Assembly: GCA_013398295.1 (NCBI GenBank)
Contig: VZSF01009123.1
Span: 601,956 to 665,955, forward strand
DNA length: 64,000 nucleotides
From: Chionis minor
Lineage: Eukaryota > Chordata > Aves > Charadriiformes > Chionididae
Direction of reading: 5' to 3'
Below, piece by piece: positions 33,243-46,400 of this stretch; within the stretch, counting starts at the first letter, position 1, and each line of letters begins with the position of its first letter. The notes beneath the pieces are model-generated. The model made no database searches, was not told the origin of the DNA, and saw nothing but the letters and a program-made list of their open reading frames with translations. Both the position numbers and the translations under genes were made by a program.

Positions 33243-36200
33243 AAATATCAGTGTTCAAGAACATTTATGAACATTTTAAAAAAAAAACAAACAACCACCA
33301 ACCCAAACTCAAAACCTTTCCAGCCTTCATCTGCTATTGAGTATTCAGTCTTCATCACCTAAGCTGACCACGTGAAGACTTCTATTAGATCAGAATAAAA
33401 CAAGTTACTTCTCTTTGGAAGCCATGATATCACAATTCTCGTGTTTCTACACTCCTTTCTGTCTTTTACAAAGGAGGGAAAGCAAGGAGCAAAAAGAAAT
33501 AATTTTTAAGCAGCAGTGAGGCTAGAGAAATAAAACATCTTTCAGGCATAGATGGAAAATGTAAAAAGGCATTTTACTCAGTTATCCTTTCCTCACACAA
33601 GAACCCTTGAATAATCCTTTCCATCTTATAAAGATGCCCTTTGAAACTAATACAGATATGGACACAGGAAAATGTATGCTGCTTGAATGTTCCATTGATT
33701 ATGTTTGCAGTATTTATAACTGCACGGTCTTGATCAGAACTCTGATAATCTTCAGGCTGTATGTCTATAAAGTTGATTTGTTTTACTAGTTATTAAAATT
33801 TCTTGCAATTTGTGCTCTGCAAAGGCCAGACAGGTATGGAGCACTTTTAACGGTTTCTAATGACAAAGTCAGCTGATGAAGAACTTTTAAGAGACTCAGC
33901 AGTGAACTGTTTCAATAATGCAACTACAAGTAAAAGCTCTGTTCTAGTTGAAAATATGCTGAAATACTGTCCACTTCTGTATTTTGTCATTAAGAAAGTA
34001 TTTAAAAATTCATTTTTAAGCTTATGTAGTTTTCCTGCTAACTATATTAAGTCAAATTATAATTTATAATTTATTTTCCTTATTACAACACTTCATTAAA
34101 ATGTCAGAAGATACAGCTTCTACGCAGGGTATTACACCAAGAGCTATGCATGTGGTGCTTTGCACATATGGAAATAGCTATAGCAGTTCTGTTCTGCAGC
34201 GTGAATTAACAAAGATTGATTGCAATCTGTTTTTATTAACTCAAGGAAGAAAAGCAGTGTAGTGATATTAAGAAAATTAATTATAACTTTCTAATCTGGT
34301 AATTAATGTGCAGCTGGGCATGAGTGCAGTTAGTGCAACTCAGTAATTTGGCAGTCCTGACAAATTATCATCATCTGCTTTAAGGTAGACAACTGTTCTT
34401 TAATCTCTGCTGAAATTTTTAGACTCTTTTGCATTTCAGAATGGTTTTAACAATTTAGATGTTAGATACGGTCTTTTACTATAATAATGTGAACTGAAGT
34501 TCAATTCTGTCTTTCAGGACTGATGTTTAGTTGTATTTTTTAGAACCCTCTTTTATTCTTTTCCGGTGTTGTACTGAAGTTTTTTATGAAGTAGTTGTAT
34601 GAACCAGTGATTACTGGTAATTGACCTGCGTATGTTGAATAATCTTAAAATGCTACTGAGAATTTAATGTACCCTGTAAACTGAGAAGCTTCCAATTAAA
34701 TAGAGTTCTTAGGATAATCACTTTCAAAACTAATCAAGTAATATAATGTTGTTACTAAAACTCTTATTGACTTAATTGTGACAAATTAATAAACCTAACC
34801 AATGCAATTACTGTAATGGTCATATTAGTTTGCCTTTTTCATAACCTATGCATAAATGTTTTTGAGAAACACAAAGGGAAAGTAGAAATTACCTAGGTGT
34901 ATTGAATTAGCGTGACAAGGTGACTTGTGTGGGGGAGTGTTTGTGCCCTTCTTGCCTTCTTTATGAGGCGTGAAGGTTATTGTGGATCACCCCATGCTCA
35001 GTGCCTCTTGTCTACTATGCTCGATCAAATGCTACTGAACAAAAATTAGAACTAGGATCCTAGCAGTAGAATTAATGAAAGAAAATGCTCTTAAGCAGTC
35101 TGACTTGTTTTGCTGCTCTGAAGTTTGATTTCCTAAAATACACTGGTGAACAAAGTATTGTAATCTTGTCAATAAGGTTTATCTTTAGTATTGTTTTTAA
35201 CAATTGAAGGGGAAGAAGCACAAAGCATCTGTGTAGATGAGACTCTGAAAACGGTCCAAAATGACACAGTATCCTTACGCTGTCGATGAACAGATAGTTT
35301 TTTTAAAAACTGCTTTGTTTACATACGGCTTTTGGGGGATTTGCTTGTCTTGTTTTAGGGATTTTATTTTTGTTTGGTGTTCATCAGGGATGCATTACAG
35401 AACCATGTCTGGGAGACCAAAAGCCAGGCATTTTCAGCCCAGTGAATCTGTCTCTTTGGTTGGTTGTGACACAGTTTCAACAGGAGAAAAGATGTACAGC
35501 CTTTGCCAGAACAGGTTCTTGCCTAGTACTTAAGGCGTTCTCCAGGAATTTAGCAGGCATGGGTTTGAACCTTCTCAGCTGGAGGAGAATTGAACCGAGG
35601 TCTTTCACTTCTTGGACATGTGCTTTAGCTCCCTAGGTTACTGCTTCCTTTAAAAGAAAGCATTAGCTATAGAGTTTAAGTCAGTCTCATCTTACAAAGT
35701 GGATGGTGGGTATGTTATGGCTTAAGGTCTTGTGAATAATTAAGATCAAGGAGTCAATGTGGATGTCTTCATTAGCAGGTTAGTTCAGCTCAGGAGTGAG
35801 CTTCTGAAGTGTTTCTCCCCGTTTCCCCCACTTGCTGTGCTGTGGTTTATGGTTAGACACTAAAGTGCCTAAACATAGATACTTGCTCAGGGCCATTGAC
35901 CTGCTTGTTCTCAGGACATGTGGGGATCACATCTTAGATACCTAAAGTAAAGCAAAGCCGCTTTTGTTTGAGCCAGGCAAATCAAAGATTTTAATCAGAA
36001 GTGAAAAGATTTATCATCCCATAATGGCAATAAAATACATAAGGGATTTTGAGGGAAGGGAGGAAAGCGAGTTACTGAGGCTCTAACAGAATAAAGGTCT
36101 TGGAATTTTATAAAGTACCTACTAGGAAACTCCTGTTGTAGTAGTAAAGAGTAAGATTCAGGCAGGTCTTATACTGGGTTTTCTTCATGCATAACTTCTG

Positions 36201-38689
36201 GAGGCACAAAAAACCCACCCCAAAGTGGAAAAAAAAAACCCACCTAAAAAACCTTAAACACAAAGAATGGAACTTGAAAATTGTCTTAGGTTTGTTGGTT
36301 GACATTAATGACTGAATACTGCATGGTGGTGTTCACCACCTTATGCCTTCTTCTAATTTATGTTTCACAACCAGTGTCATATCGAGGGCTTTAGGATCCT
36401 GAAATACTCCATATTGTTCTCTGTATCAAAAAAATTTCATTGAATAACTCAACTTGTATTTCAAACTAAAAAATGGGCAGCAATGCAGTTTATTTTATTA
36501 GTTGTATTGGACAATTTATTTTGGAACAAATCAAGCGAGTAAAGAATAGAGCAAATTTGGCTTTTTTTCCCTTCTGTTTAGACACGCAGTTGTGAACAAT
36601 TCATAGTTTCATTATTTTTGTTTCATCTTAAGTTTTTGTATTGTTTTATTTTCAAATTTGTGTTAAGTGTTTCCTTTGCACTCACCAATGTAACACAATT
36701 CTCATGAGTGTTCACAATAATAAAGCTCAGTTTGAACATGGCAAAATAAGAATAGTTGCGTGAAATGCAGCTATTTGGAGAAATGGATATTTTGAAGTGT
36801 CTTGTGTATACTTTGAAGTCATTCTGTGGTGGATTAGACACTCCAGTACTGTAAATCAGTTTGATCACACTGTAACTTTCAGCTAGATCAGCTATACTCT
36901 CGTTATGGGCTGTCACGTAGCACTAAATATTACAATGGACAAAGTGTACATTACAGAATTAATTTGCAGATATGTAGGACAAAATATAACCCTAAATGCT
37001 ATCTAGTGGTATAATTCATTTGGCTGTGCTGACAAAATGGATGGTCGCAGAACTGACGTGGGTAGTGAAGTGGGCTGTCCTTTGTATTGGGTTAGATGGA
37101 TGTGCTTAGCCAACATTCAAAATCTGTGGTGTTACCCCCATGTTCTCACTGTAATCTCACATCTAAAAAGGAGCAACTTAATGTTTACTGCTTTTTGATG
37201 AGCAGACCTTGCTCGCTGTAGTACACCGTAACCTGACTGAGTGGACCTGGCTTAGAGGATATGGTGTAACTGAACGTAGTTTTTAAAGACTTACCAGAAT
37301 AGTTGATTTGCTCTATATTAAACAATCTGCTGCCCACCAACAAGCAGTAGTAAAATACTAACAGTAGATGCCATAGACACATGGATGTTGCTGGAGGAAT
37401 CCAGATAGCAGAGGGCAGAGACAAAATGAGACTTGTACAATGGTGGGGGTAGTTTGAGAGCTATTCAGAAGGAAATAAAAAGAGTCTAGTGAGCCAGCTA
37501 AGCAGTTTGTTCCAGAAATTTGCCTTTATTGGTTTAAACTTCACGTTAAAAATACGTTTTTATTGTTACAACACTGGCACATCTTTATGAGAAAGTTAAC
37601 AGGAGGGAACAATCTTTCAGCAAATTAAATGAAAGGCTACTATTTCCAGCTGACATCTGTAAAACTGCTGCTACATTCCTTGCAGTACTGCTTAGAGAAA
37701 TAAATGAGCAAGTATTCATTATAATCGAGCTTTAATGGTATCCATATGCTATATATCTTGTAATGATGCTCATGTTGTGTGGCTTCTGTGTAGTATAAAA
37801 AAAATTGAGTATAAGTCCATCAAAGGCCCATTAATGTAAATGTCTTGATTCAGTACTTAGCCTTGGTGAGGCTCATGTGCTTTAAATATATCCCAGGAAA
37901 TCGTGGTTGGTGCAGCAAATCTGACAGTCTTTCTGGTTGACCTTTCAGGTTGTCCATTTCATCTCATACAGCATACTTTCTAGATAATGAACTCTATTGG
38001 AGCTAAGAAGATTTTAAGAGAGTTTCATTTTGATTTTAATTCTTTTGAAATTAGTATTTTCTAATGGGCATGAGAATGTGCAGTCTTCTGGCAATGTTGT
38101 TTCACACCATGTCATGGTATTCTACTGAGGCCGTAAATAAACTATTTTCTCTCTCTTCTACCCAGAATTGATTTTGTAAATTAATTGAGTTTTGCTTAAC
38201 TGTGTTTTAGTCGGCATTGTTCTAACAGCTGATAGCTTTTGGACCTGTCTTTGAAGGCTTAAATCTGTCATTTTAGTATTCAGCCTGTTGTATGGTCAAG
38301 GTTTAGTAGTACCTAAGGTTTTCATGAGCAGTACAAGTTCACAAGCCTGCTTTTGAGTAACTAAACTTTGGATGGTGGTTCAAACTTGCTTCTTTTTCTT
38401 CGCTTAATGAAGTCTAAACCATCCATTTTTTGCATGATAGACTGATTCTCCTGAATGACACACCAAAGGTGCTGTGATAAGGCATACCTTAAAAATTAGA
38501 AAAAGACTCTTCATGGGCTTTACTTGCTTTCCTCCTCCTCCTCCTGTAGCAAACAGGGATGGGATGCTGTAAATTTTTTATTACTATTTCTAAACAAGCT
38601 TAAATCATCAAGAATGTATTATTTAGCTTTCTATTGCATTATCAGATGTTTTGGGGAAGTTTCAGAAAGTAAATAATCACAGAAAATAA
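33243..38689. other. Intron A-B, middle part
   Basis: AT-rich intron DNA. An A-rich patch directly follows the CR1 fragment (33277-33300). A possible tRNA-like segment lies at 35540-35640 (separate entry). The segment 34300-34400 has the mixed, non-repetitive look of a possible conserved non-coding element, which sequence alone cannot establish. A CTC-repeat (TCCTCCTCCTCCTCC) occurs near 38531-38545. Confidence 0.55.
35540..35640 (-). repeat. Possible tRNA-like/SINE-like remnant with B-box match
   Basis: On the minus strand, GGTTCAATTC (plus-strand positions 35587-35596) matches the RNA polymerase III B box (GGTTCRANNCC type). It lies downstream of GAGCTAAAGCACATGTCCAAG, a spacing and wording reminiscent of the anticodon-to-TpsiC half of tRNA-derived SINEs. 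A second, weaker copy of the motif (GGTTCAAACCC) follows at 35563-35573. No complete tRNA cloverleaf could be drawn and no clear A box was found, so a functional tRNA gene is not supported. Confidence 0.3.
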
Positions 38690-39130
38690 GGCAGAAGTCA
38701 CATCATCAATCTATGTGTTCTAGTACCAAACACCTAAGCTGCGCCTAAGTTATTCCAGATGGATCTTTGTCTAGCCATTTCTTCAAGACTTGCAATGTGG
38801 ATACTTCCATGCTTTTCCAAGGAAGCTGATTCTAGTGCTTCTGAATCTTCACTGGTGGGAGATTTTTGGGGTGGATGTTATTTTCTCTGATGTCTATCCC
38901 AGAAAGTAAATACTTCACTATTTTGGTGGAAGATTTATGCCTTTTTATGTGTTGGAAGAAGACTAATTGCCATGTCTAATCTGTTATCTGTTAACAAGAT
39001 TACGCTTTCTCTCCTCAGCCCTCAGGCAATGCTTTCTGTGTTCCTGATAATTCTTGTTACTCTTCTCTAAGCTTTCTAAAATTTGTCCCTGTTTTTCTTG
39101 AAACGTGGTTGGTGTTTGGTATTGGATGCA
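38690..39130 (-). mobile_element. Ancient CR1-like LINE remnant, minus strand
   Basis: Several blocks align in order with the reverse complement of CR1 3' regions: CCATTTCTTCAAGACTTGCA, GGATACTTCCATGCTTTTCC, AAGGAAGCTGATTCTAGTGC and TCTGATGTCTATCCCAG, matching the CR1 words for 'dynamic small-text' blocks around the WN.LPRE coding region. Farther right, CTTGTTACTCTTCTCTAAGC corresponds to the CR1 block that reads CTTGTTGCCCTTCTCTGG in younger copies. It is heavily diverged with indels, and the boundaries are approximate. Confidence 0.55.
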
Positions 39131-40378
39131 GGTCAATGAAGGCCTTTCTATGAGTGAATAACATACAGCCCTCAGCACCTTCATTCCTCAGTTCACATTT
39201 AAGCCACATCATACACCCTGCAACATGCCTTGTTTGCATTTCCACTTAACAGCCTGCTCATGTTTAAAACCTCCTTCCCCACACCCGCTTCTCCGAGCTT
39301 TTTGGGGTGCTTCTGTAGCAGATTCTAGTCTTAAGTAGTAGCTTCGTGAATTCTCCAGACCTCTTTTCTGTACACGTTTTTTGAGTCAGCAACATACTCA
39401 AAATCAGAGCAGCTCTGGTATATGCTCAGCATCACTTACGTTTATTTTCTCTCACTGATGCACAACAGAAAGAGAAAACAAATACTGGGCAAAACTATGG
39501 CATCACCATCACTCTTATATATTTTTTTGTGTTATTCTATACCGTATCAGTACTTGATTCTCTGATATGGGAGACTGCATGTTTCAGTATCTCTTGAGCT
39601 TCTTTATAGCAAACAACCAGTTTATTTCTCCCTCTTCTCCTTTTATGATCCTTTGTAATTGTATAGCTTTTTGTGTGAGCGCTAGATTGGTTTGTCATTA
39701 ATCAGTCATGAATTGACTAAACATGTCTTAGGTACTTCAGAGGATTAGAAGAAGACCTGTTGCTGACCACAGAGACAGCAGCTGTAGCAGAGGTTGCTCA
39801 TCTGTGCTCGCCGTGTTAGGGAGGAGAAGGGAGCTGGCCTTTTGTATTACATCCCTGCATTCACCCACACGTCAAAGACAGTTTGGACTCTGGCTGCTGG
39901 CCCTTGAACACACATTTTGGAAATCTACCTACCTGAAAGAGATGGGAAGGAGAAAGGGGAGCCATCTCCACTTTTGTGTTTGCTATGATCCTTTTGACTT
40001 GGGCCAGGGTGTTGCTCTCATACTCCCAAATTTGTAATATAGTAAGAGTCAAGAAATAAATCATTTTGATAGAGTAGACAGATTCTATTTTAAGTTACTC
40101 ATAAAAGACATAAAAATAGTTTATGTTAACGGCTTTTGAGTTCAAAGTCTCCCTGGTACCCAAAAGACAATTATACACCTTACCAAAAATACTTATTTTG
40201 ACTGACATTATCTTTCAGAAGTGTCAAAAAGTCTAACCAATGTGCCATATCTATTCAGAATATACTTCATTCCTGACAAAGTCTTCATTTTAGTTGAAGA
40301 GCGAGTATGGTACTTCTTACATGGTGATCCTTGCAAGACACTCCATGCTATACTATTCCAGTCTACAGCTGGAAATAC

Positions 40379-40412
40379 AAAAAAAAAAAGCAAAAAAAAA
40401 AAAAAAAAAAAA
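40379..40412 (+). repeat. Interrupted poly-A tract (A11-GC-A21)
   Basis: An 11-base and a 21-base A run separated by GC. Long A tracts are relatively uncommon in bird genomes because their dominant LINE, CR1, does not use poly-A. The 170 bases upstream (40205-40378) show no recognisable retrocopy, so a simple homopolymer expansion is the likeliest origin. Confidence 0.9.
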
Positions 40413-43400
40413 GCTTAAAATACATATTCTTGCACTGAAGCCATTAAAAGCAGTGACAGATTACAAACAGTTTAAAACCTTTGGCCAAGGAATCGAGACA
40501 GAAATGAGATTTTCATAAATGCTTCATAAAACTGTGGCATCATTGTTTTAATGGATAATTTAAAAAAGGAAAATAGCAAGGTACTTTCCCGTGTGTACAT
40601 TGGTTAATATGCAAAAGGTTTTTCAGCGTGGTTAATGAAACAGTGTGTGCTGGTGCAGGAACAAAAAGTACACATACTGTCTCCAGCAGGATTCCAGAAG
40701 CATGGTTTCTTTCTGAGCCTTTGATTGTTCTATCATTTTAATGGTAATCCTTTCATGCTGATTTCACTTCATCCTTTATTATCTTATTTTCATTGTATTG
40801 ATTAAAATCCCATTACTGTTAAGAAAAGCTTATTTGACTACTTGATGCCAGCACCTTTATAATCTGATAATCTGGTTTACAAAATCCTCCAAAGGATATC
40901 TAAGTGTGGTCATGAGTCTTAGTGCATGGATTGTGATTATTTTTTTAAGAAGTAATTTTAGAAGAAATGTTTGGTACTTCTCATTTTTCTGCTCTGCTGG
41001 AGTAGACTAGGTCTTTCAGCCTTTTTCAACTCTATTGAATATTTGGTAATTGAATGGAAAACTCCTTTCCTTCTTCAGGATATTCACTACTATAAAATAT
41101 CATTGTATCATAATTTAAAACATGGATTACTGCAAAATGATTATGGAACAAAATTACTTTTTCTTTAAAAATACAAGTCTTGCCTCATCTGACTTTACTG
41201 AGTTTTCAAGGTAGTCTTTGTCCTTTTTTTGTTCTCCCCTCTTCCTCTCTTTATGGTATAATCAGATTGTCCTGGATCGTAATTTTTAGTGCATATTTGA
41301 GAATTAAGCTGTATTGTGCTGTGTCTTGCTGTCTGAGATAGTCAGCATCATTGGGTTTTTTGTAAGTAGCTCACCTATGAGTAGCAGCTCTGTAAAAGTA
41401 TTTGTTGCTTAAAATAATTATAAGTAGATTAAAGGTGAAGTTCTGGATTTGGTAGAATGAAATTGGATAACTGATAATAGAGACTCTACCACAGGAAAAG
41501 TGTAATGGGGTTATTTTACTCAAGTGAAAATCAGGTGTATATTAGATTATGTGGTTGGGATTTTTTTCCATCTGCCTGCTAGAGAGTAGGCAGTATTCCT
41601 ATTTAATCATACCTTAGTGATGAATTTGGTAATATTTTAGCCATTGATTGATTTTCCTTGATCACACAAAGAATGAGTGACTTCATTCATTTATAAATAT
41701 GTGATTCAATGCGAAAGTATTTGAAGCTTATTAAAGCATTATGTTTGGAGCACAAGAATAATGTTCAGAATCAGAAACTGCTGAATAATACGGATATCTT
41801 CCACATACCTCCTGATATACCTGAAGCTAATGTCGTTTGAGAAAAATGGGAATAGTTCTTCATCATTAAATTGACTGGATTATACTGAATAATATATATC
41901 TTCTGTAAGTGTATAAAATAAGGAAAAAGGAGTCTGTAAACTACATGTAAGTAATTGACCTTAATCTTGATTTTCAAATAATTATGGGCATTGAATGATA
42001 AAGCTGTGCATAAGCAAATGTGAAATGTGAAGAAATGCTGGGAAAAGAAACCAGAACAGTCTGTTTTTACATTGTATTACTGATTTCCAGAGAGAGAACC
42101 AGTTCCCAAATCCAAATGGGGTTAATGGAAAGGATTTATACAGTGATACCAGCATTTCAATCAGGCTTCAGGGATTCCCTGTATGCCTGTTACCTATTGC
42201 CTCTGCAGTAATTTTAATGACCGTTACAGGATTCTTATGCTTGATCAGTATCTGTTGAAGCCACCAGGATTTTTTTCTGTTGGCTGTGACTAAGGATCAA
42301 GCCCGTAGTGACTGGCATTGAGAAAAACAAATGCTTATCAGATCAGAACAAATGGATTTATATGACACAGCAATGTGTGGGTAAAGAAGAATGAGAAGGT
42401 TGAAGCAGACGGGGAAAAAAGGGACATTTATACTTTTCTTAAAGCGTTTGTCAAAACAGATTATGTCTTTAGCAACACTAGTCTGAAAAAGACTACTTCA
42501 GGGGTTTTTATCTGGAAAAGCTGTCCCTTTCAGTGAACCAGAATGCCATTTCAGTAGTTTCATACAGCTGTCACAGCATCTGTGAAAGCAGAGACTGAAG
42601 AGAGAGGTTTCCCTCGACAACACTGCTGTCTCTTAATTGTACATGTTTAGATTGATACACGTATCTGCAAATGCATATGCAAGTGTAATTTATGGCATTT
42701 GGAAGTTATTATCAGATGACTATCACAGCTGCAAGTCTTGTGACAAGCTGTCCAGTATCTGAAACCACTGTTGATCCAACAGCTGTATTAAAAGGACAAA
42801 TAATTGACTGTCAGTCAGAAAGCCTTTGGTGTAGGCTCCTTGCAATGAATGGTAGCTACAAAACTGCTTAAAACAGACCTTTTCAACTTGTCAGCCAATT
42901 ATTTTTAATAACGGAGCCATGCAGTTAGTGTAATGATTCTGATTCTCACTTCAAATGTTTAATAGTACCACATGCAATATCAAGCACAATAAATGTGACT
43001 AAATGCTGTGAAAGACTTTTTAACTTAAATGACTGTGAGTCCACTTAAAATATTTTCTTGACATGAGAAGCTAATAAAAGCTAATTGATCTCAGCAAAGA
43101 AAAAATTTACTATCTGGTGGTAGGGAATGAATATGATCTGGATAAACAAGAATAATACAGATATATTTAAAATGACTAAGATTGAGATTAGTATGATCTG
43201 GAGTATTATAAAATTAGAGCTGGGTAGTGGGAATTAGTGGCTGGAAAGTTTCATATAGCCTGTCACTTGCCATCCATTGCTTTGATGCTTTGAATCTTCA
43301 CCTTCTCTGAGAAGTCCTCATCAGCCTCGGATTTTGTCCTGTGCGGAAGATCAGTAGTGGCTTTTCTTGAAAAAGTGACTCCTGCTCTGTCAGATAGTGA

Positions 43401-46400
43401 AGCCACTGTTTTCACAATATTTTGGTACACTAATAGTCTTGACTGGGTTGTGAGTGTCCTTAACCTGAAATGGAGGTGACCACTGTTGCAGGATCTCCAT
43501 CACAGAAATGCATCTTGCTGCTTTGCGCTTGAGGCTGCGTGGAGACAACTTAAAGATCTCAAGCTACCAGCAGTAGAGGGAAGAATATCTGGTAACATGG
43601 AAGTCAGCTGGGGGGGGAGGAGGCATAGGGGAGGAGAAAGAAAGAGCAGCAGTGGAAAAAAAAATCAAACACATCAAGAAGAAAAAAGAAGCGGGGAAGT
43701 TCTGGGTTCTAGCACCAGTTCTCCACACTGTTTCTATGTTACGTAGTCACCTCCAAATGCAAACTGCTCAACACGTACTCATAACAAATTATATTACAGA
43801 CAAAGGAAATTAATAACGTTTATTTGCACTTGAATATTGCAGTTGGTATGACACAAGAATAATTTAGCAAAGCTTGAGTATCAGTTATTAGTAAAGGAAT
43901 TCTGATGTGGGATAGAAACTCACTGAAGTCAGAAGTTATTGAACTAATCAGGGTGGAGGGAGGATTTATGGCAACTCAGCAGAAAATAAAAGATTACCTT
44001 GAATGTTGGAAAAAAGATATAAAACTGGGAGCAGAATCTTATGGAGAGCTGTACTGAGCAAAGAAGATCAAGAATGCTGATTGCCAGAGCTATAGTGGTT
44101 TAAGGCAGCAAGCACTCTTGATTAATGTCAAATGTAAAGTTCTGAAATAAGCTTTAGACTTAAAGAAACAAAGTTTGTATGTCTCTTAGTATTAAAAGGC
44201 ATGATGGAAAGCAAGAGAACATATATAAAAGGTGGTTCTCATGGACTCCAAAAATTCTTAATTTTTTTTCCCACTGAATCTCTTAAGGCGTTTACCATTG
44301 GCTTCTCAGAACCAAGAGTTTTTGGAGTTTTTCTTGCTGTGGTTTTGGTTGGGGTTTTTTTTCAGAGGTGGAGGAGCTTTTTGTTTGGTTGTTTGGTTTT
44401 GGGAGTTTTTTTAGACCGTCACTAACAATGGGTTACACCAGTTGCTACAGTAGGGAATTTTATTCTAATACCTTCTTATTTTACACAGTCTAACTTATTA
44501 TCGCATGGGTGGCAGAACTGTAGACTTCCATTCATGACTTTTCATTTGCTGTTATTTTCACTTTTCTTCAGGGACCTGATTAAAAGTAGTCTATGCTGGT
44601 GCTTATTATCTCTAGCTGTGCTCTGTTGTGTTGTATTCCCTCTTGCTTTTTGAGCCCTTGGAATTGATTAATTAAACCTTTAGTGCATAAAGTAATAGGA
44701 AACAGGAATTCTTTAGGTTATTCATTAGTGTGTTGTGGGAGACATGGAGGTCTGTGCTGTGCTCAGATAACTTTTATCAGAAATTATTATGGTAACAAGT
44801 ACTGGTTTAGTATAGTTTTAGATGGTTGAAAATACCTTTAAATACGTGACACGTCTCATAGTGACATTTCAGATCATGTACTGCTTGGCTACTAATTGTC
44901 TCTCCCTTCCTCACATTCCTCCATGTGGGTGCATACGTGTGAGCTTACTGCTCTCTTGGTTTGCTGCAGGGTGCCAGTTCTACAAGCTTTGATGCCCCTT
45001 TAGAGCACGAGTAACGTGAGAAGTGTCACAGGGCAGACAGCCATAAGGAAAGGATTGTACAAACCCCGCCAGTAAAGTCCTAAAGAAATTCAGTCTTTTT
45101 CCACAGAGAAATGCTACAGGAATTTGACATAAACAAAGCAGCCCAACGGTCTGAATGGACTAAGATAAGAAGATAAGAATAAGTTAAGAATAAGATACTC
45201 TGATTATTTTAAGCATCAATAGACACAGTATTGCTACATCCAGATATTAAAAAACTGTGTATCAGATCATGAAAGAAGTATCTGGTGGCTTTCGGAGCCT
45301 GTGGAGGAGGTGTTTTACTTTTATTCTCAGCAGCTGTCAAACTTCGCATGCAGTAAAACCTGGTCTTCCCATGGGCAATTTCACTAGCCTTTGCTTATTC
45401 TCTGGTCCTCTCCAGAGGCAGATGAGATTGCCTCCTCTTTGTCTTGATTCTCTCTGGGATTTTGGTCTCCACCTGCATCTTGGGTCCTCCTGCTCCCCCT
45501 GATGCTGTTTCCGTTCACTTCAGCATGCACTTACCTCAGTATTTCCCCAGGAGCCGTCATTACTCTAACCTGATCACGAGTAAGTACTTTTCACCATGGA
45601 GGCGCTGGTCCTGCTGCCATGACCGCAAGTTTGGTGTTGGAATTGAACATGTCTTTATTTACTGAGCAAAGAGTACTTAGTGGGGTTTCACATGACTTGG
45701 ATGTGGAGCAGACATAACTCTCTAGCCTCGCCTGTGTGTTTATATTGCACACTTCTTCAACACCTCCTCCACTGCTGACTTGATCCTTCTGGAAGGTGGG
45801 GACCTGCCCTAGCAGAGGACACAGCACAGGTTGATACTGGAAATTTCATACGTCGTGCACCTTCTGCTCACTTCCTGCTCTTACATTAACAGTGCTCTTC
45901 AGTCTCTGCTGCTGTTCTGTCCAGTTCCAGGAGAAATTGCCTGACAGATGGTCACCTTGAGGAAGATCAGCCCACTTGATAGCGTTCCATGATTGTTGAG
46001 CATTTTAACCTTTTGCCTGCAAGTACAGTAAGGAAATAATGACCATTTTAGGGCAGCTTTAAAGGTTTCTGGGTAGGTTTCCTTACAAAGGTGAAAGGCA
46101 AAAATGTGGGGAGGAGGAGAACTTTCGCTCTTGAAAAATTTAGCCACAGACAGTGCAACTGATGGGCCTAGGTACTGTAGGGTCTCTAAAACAACTGTTA
46201 TTCCTCAAGAACCACAAAACTATTCTGACTGGTCCATTTTCCTGAAATTGACAGGGGGAGCAAGGAGACTGCATCCTCTTTTCCTGCCCTTTTACAGACA
46301 GACATCTTTGTAATGATTGGCCTGGGAAGTGTGCTGCATATGTTGCCTTTGAAGGACCTAATGAACCTCATGGAGAAAAGCAGGGATCTTGCTTTAAGAT

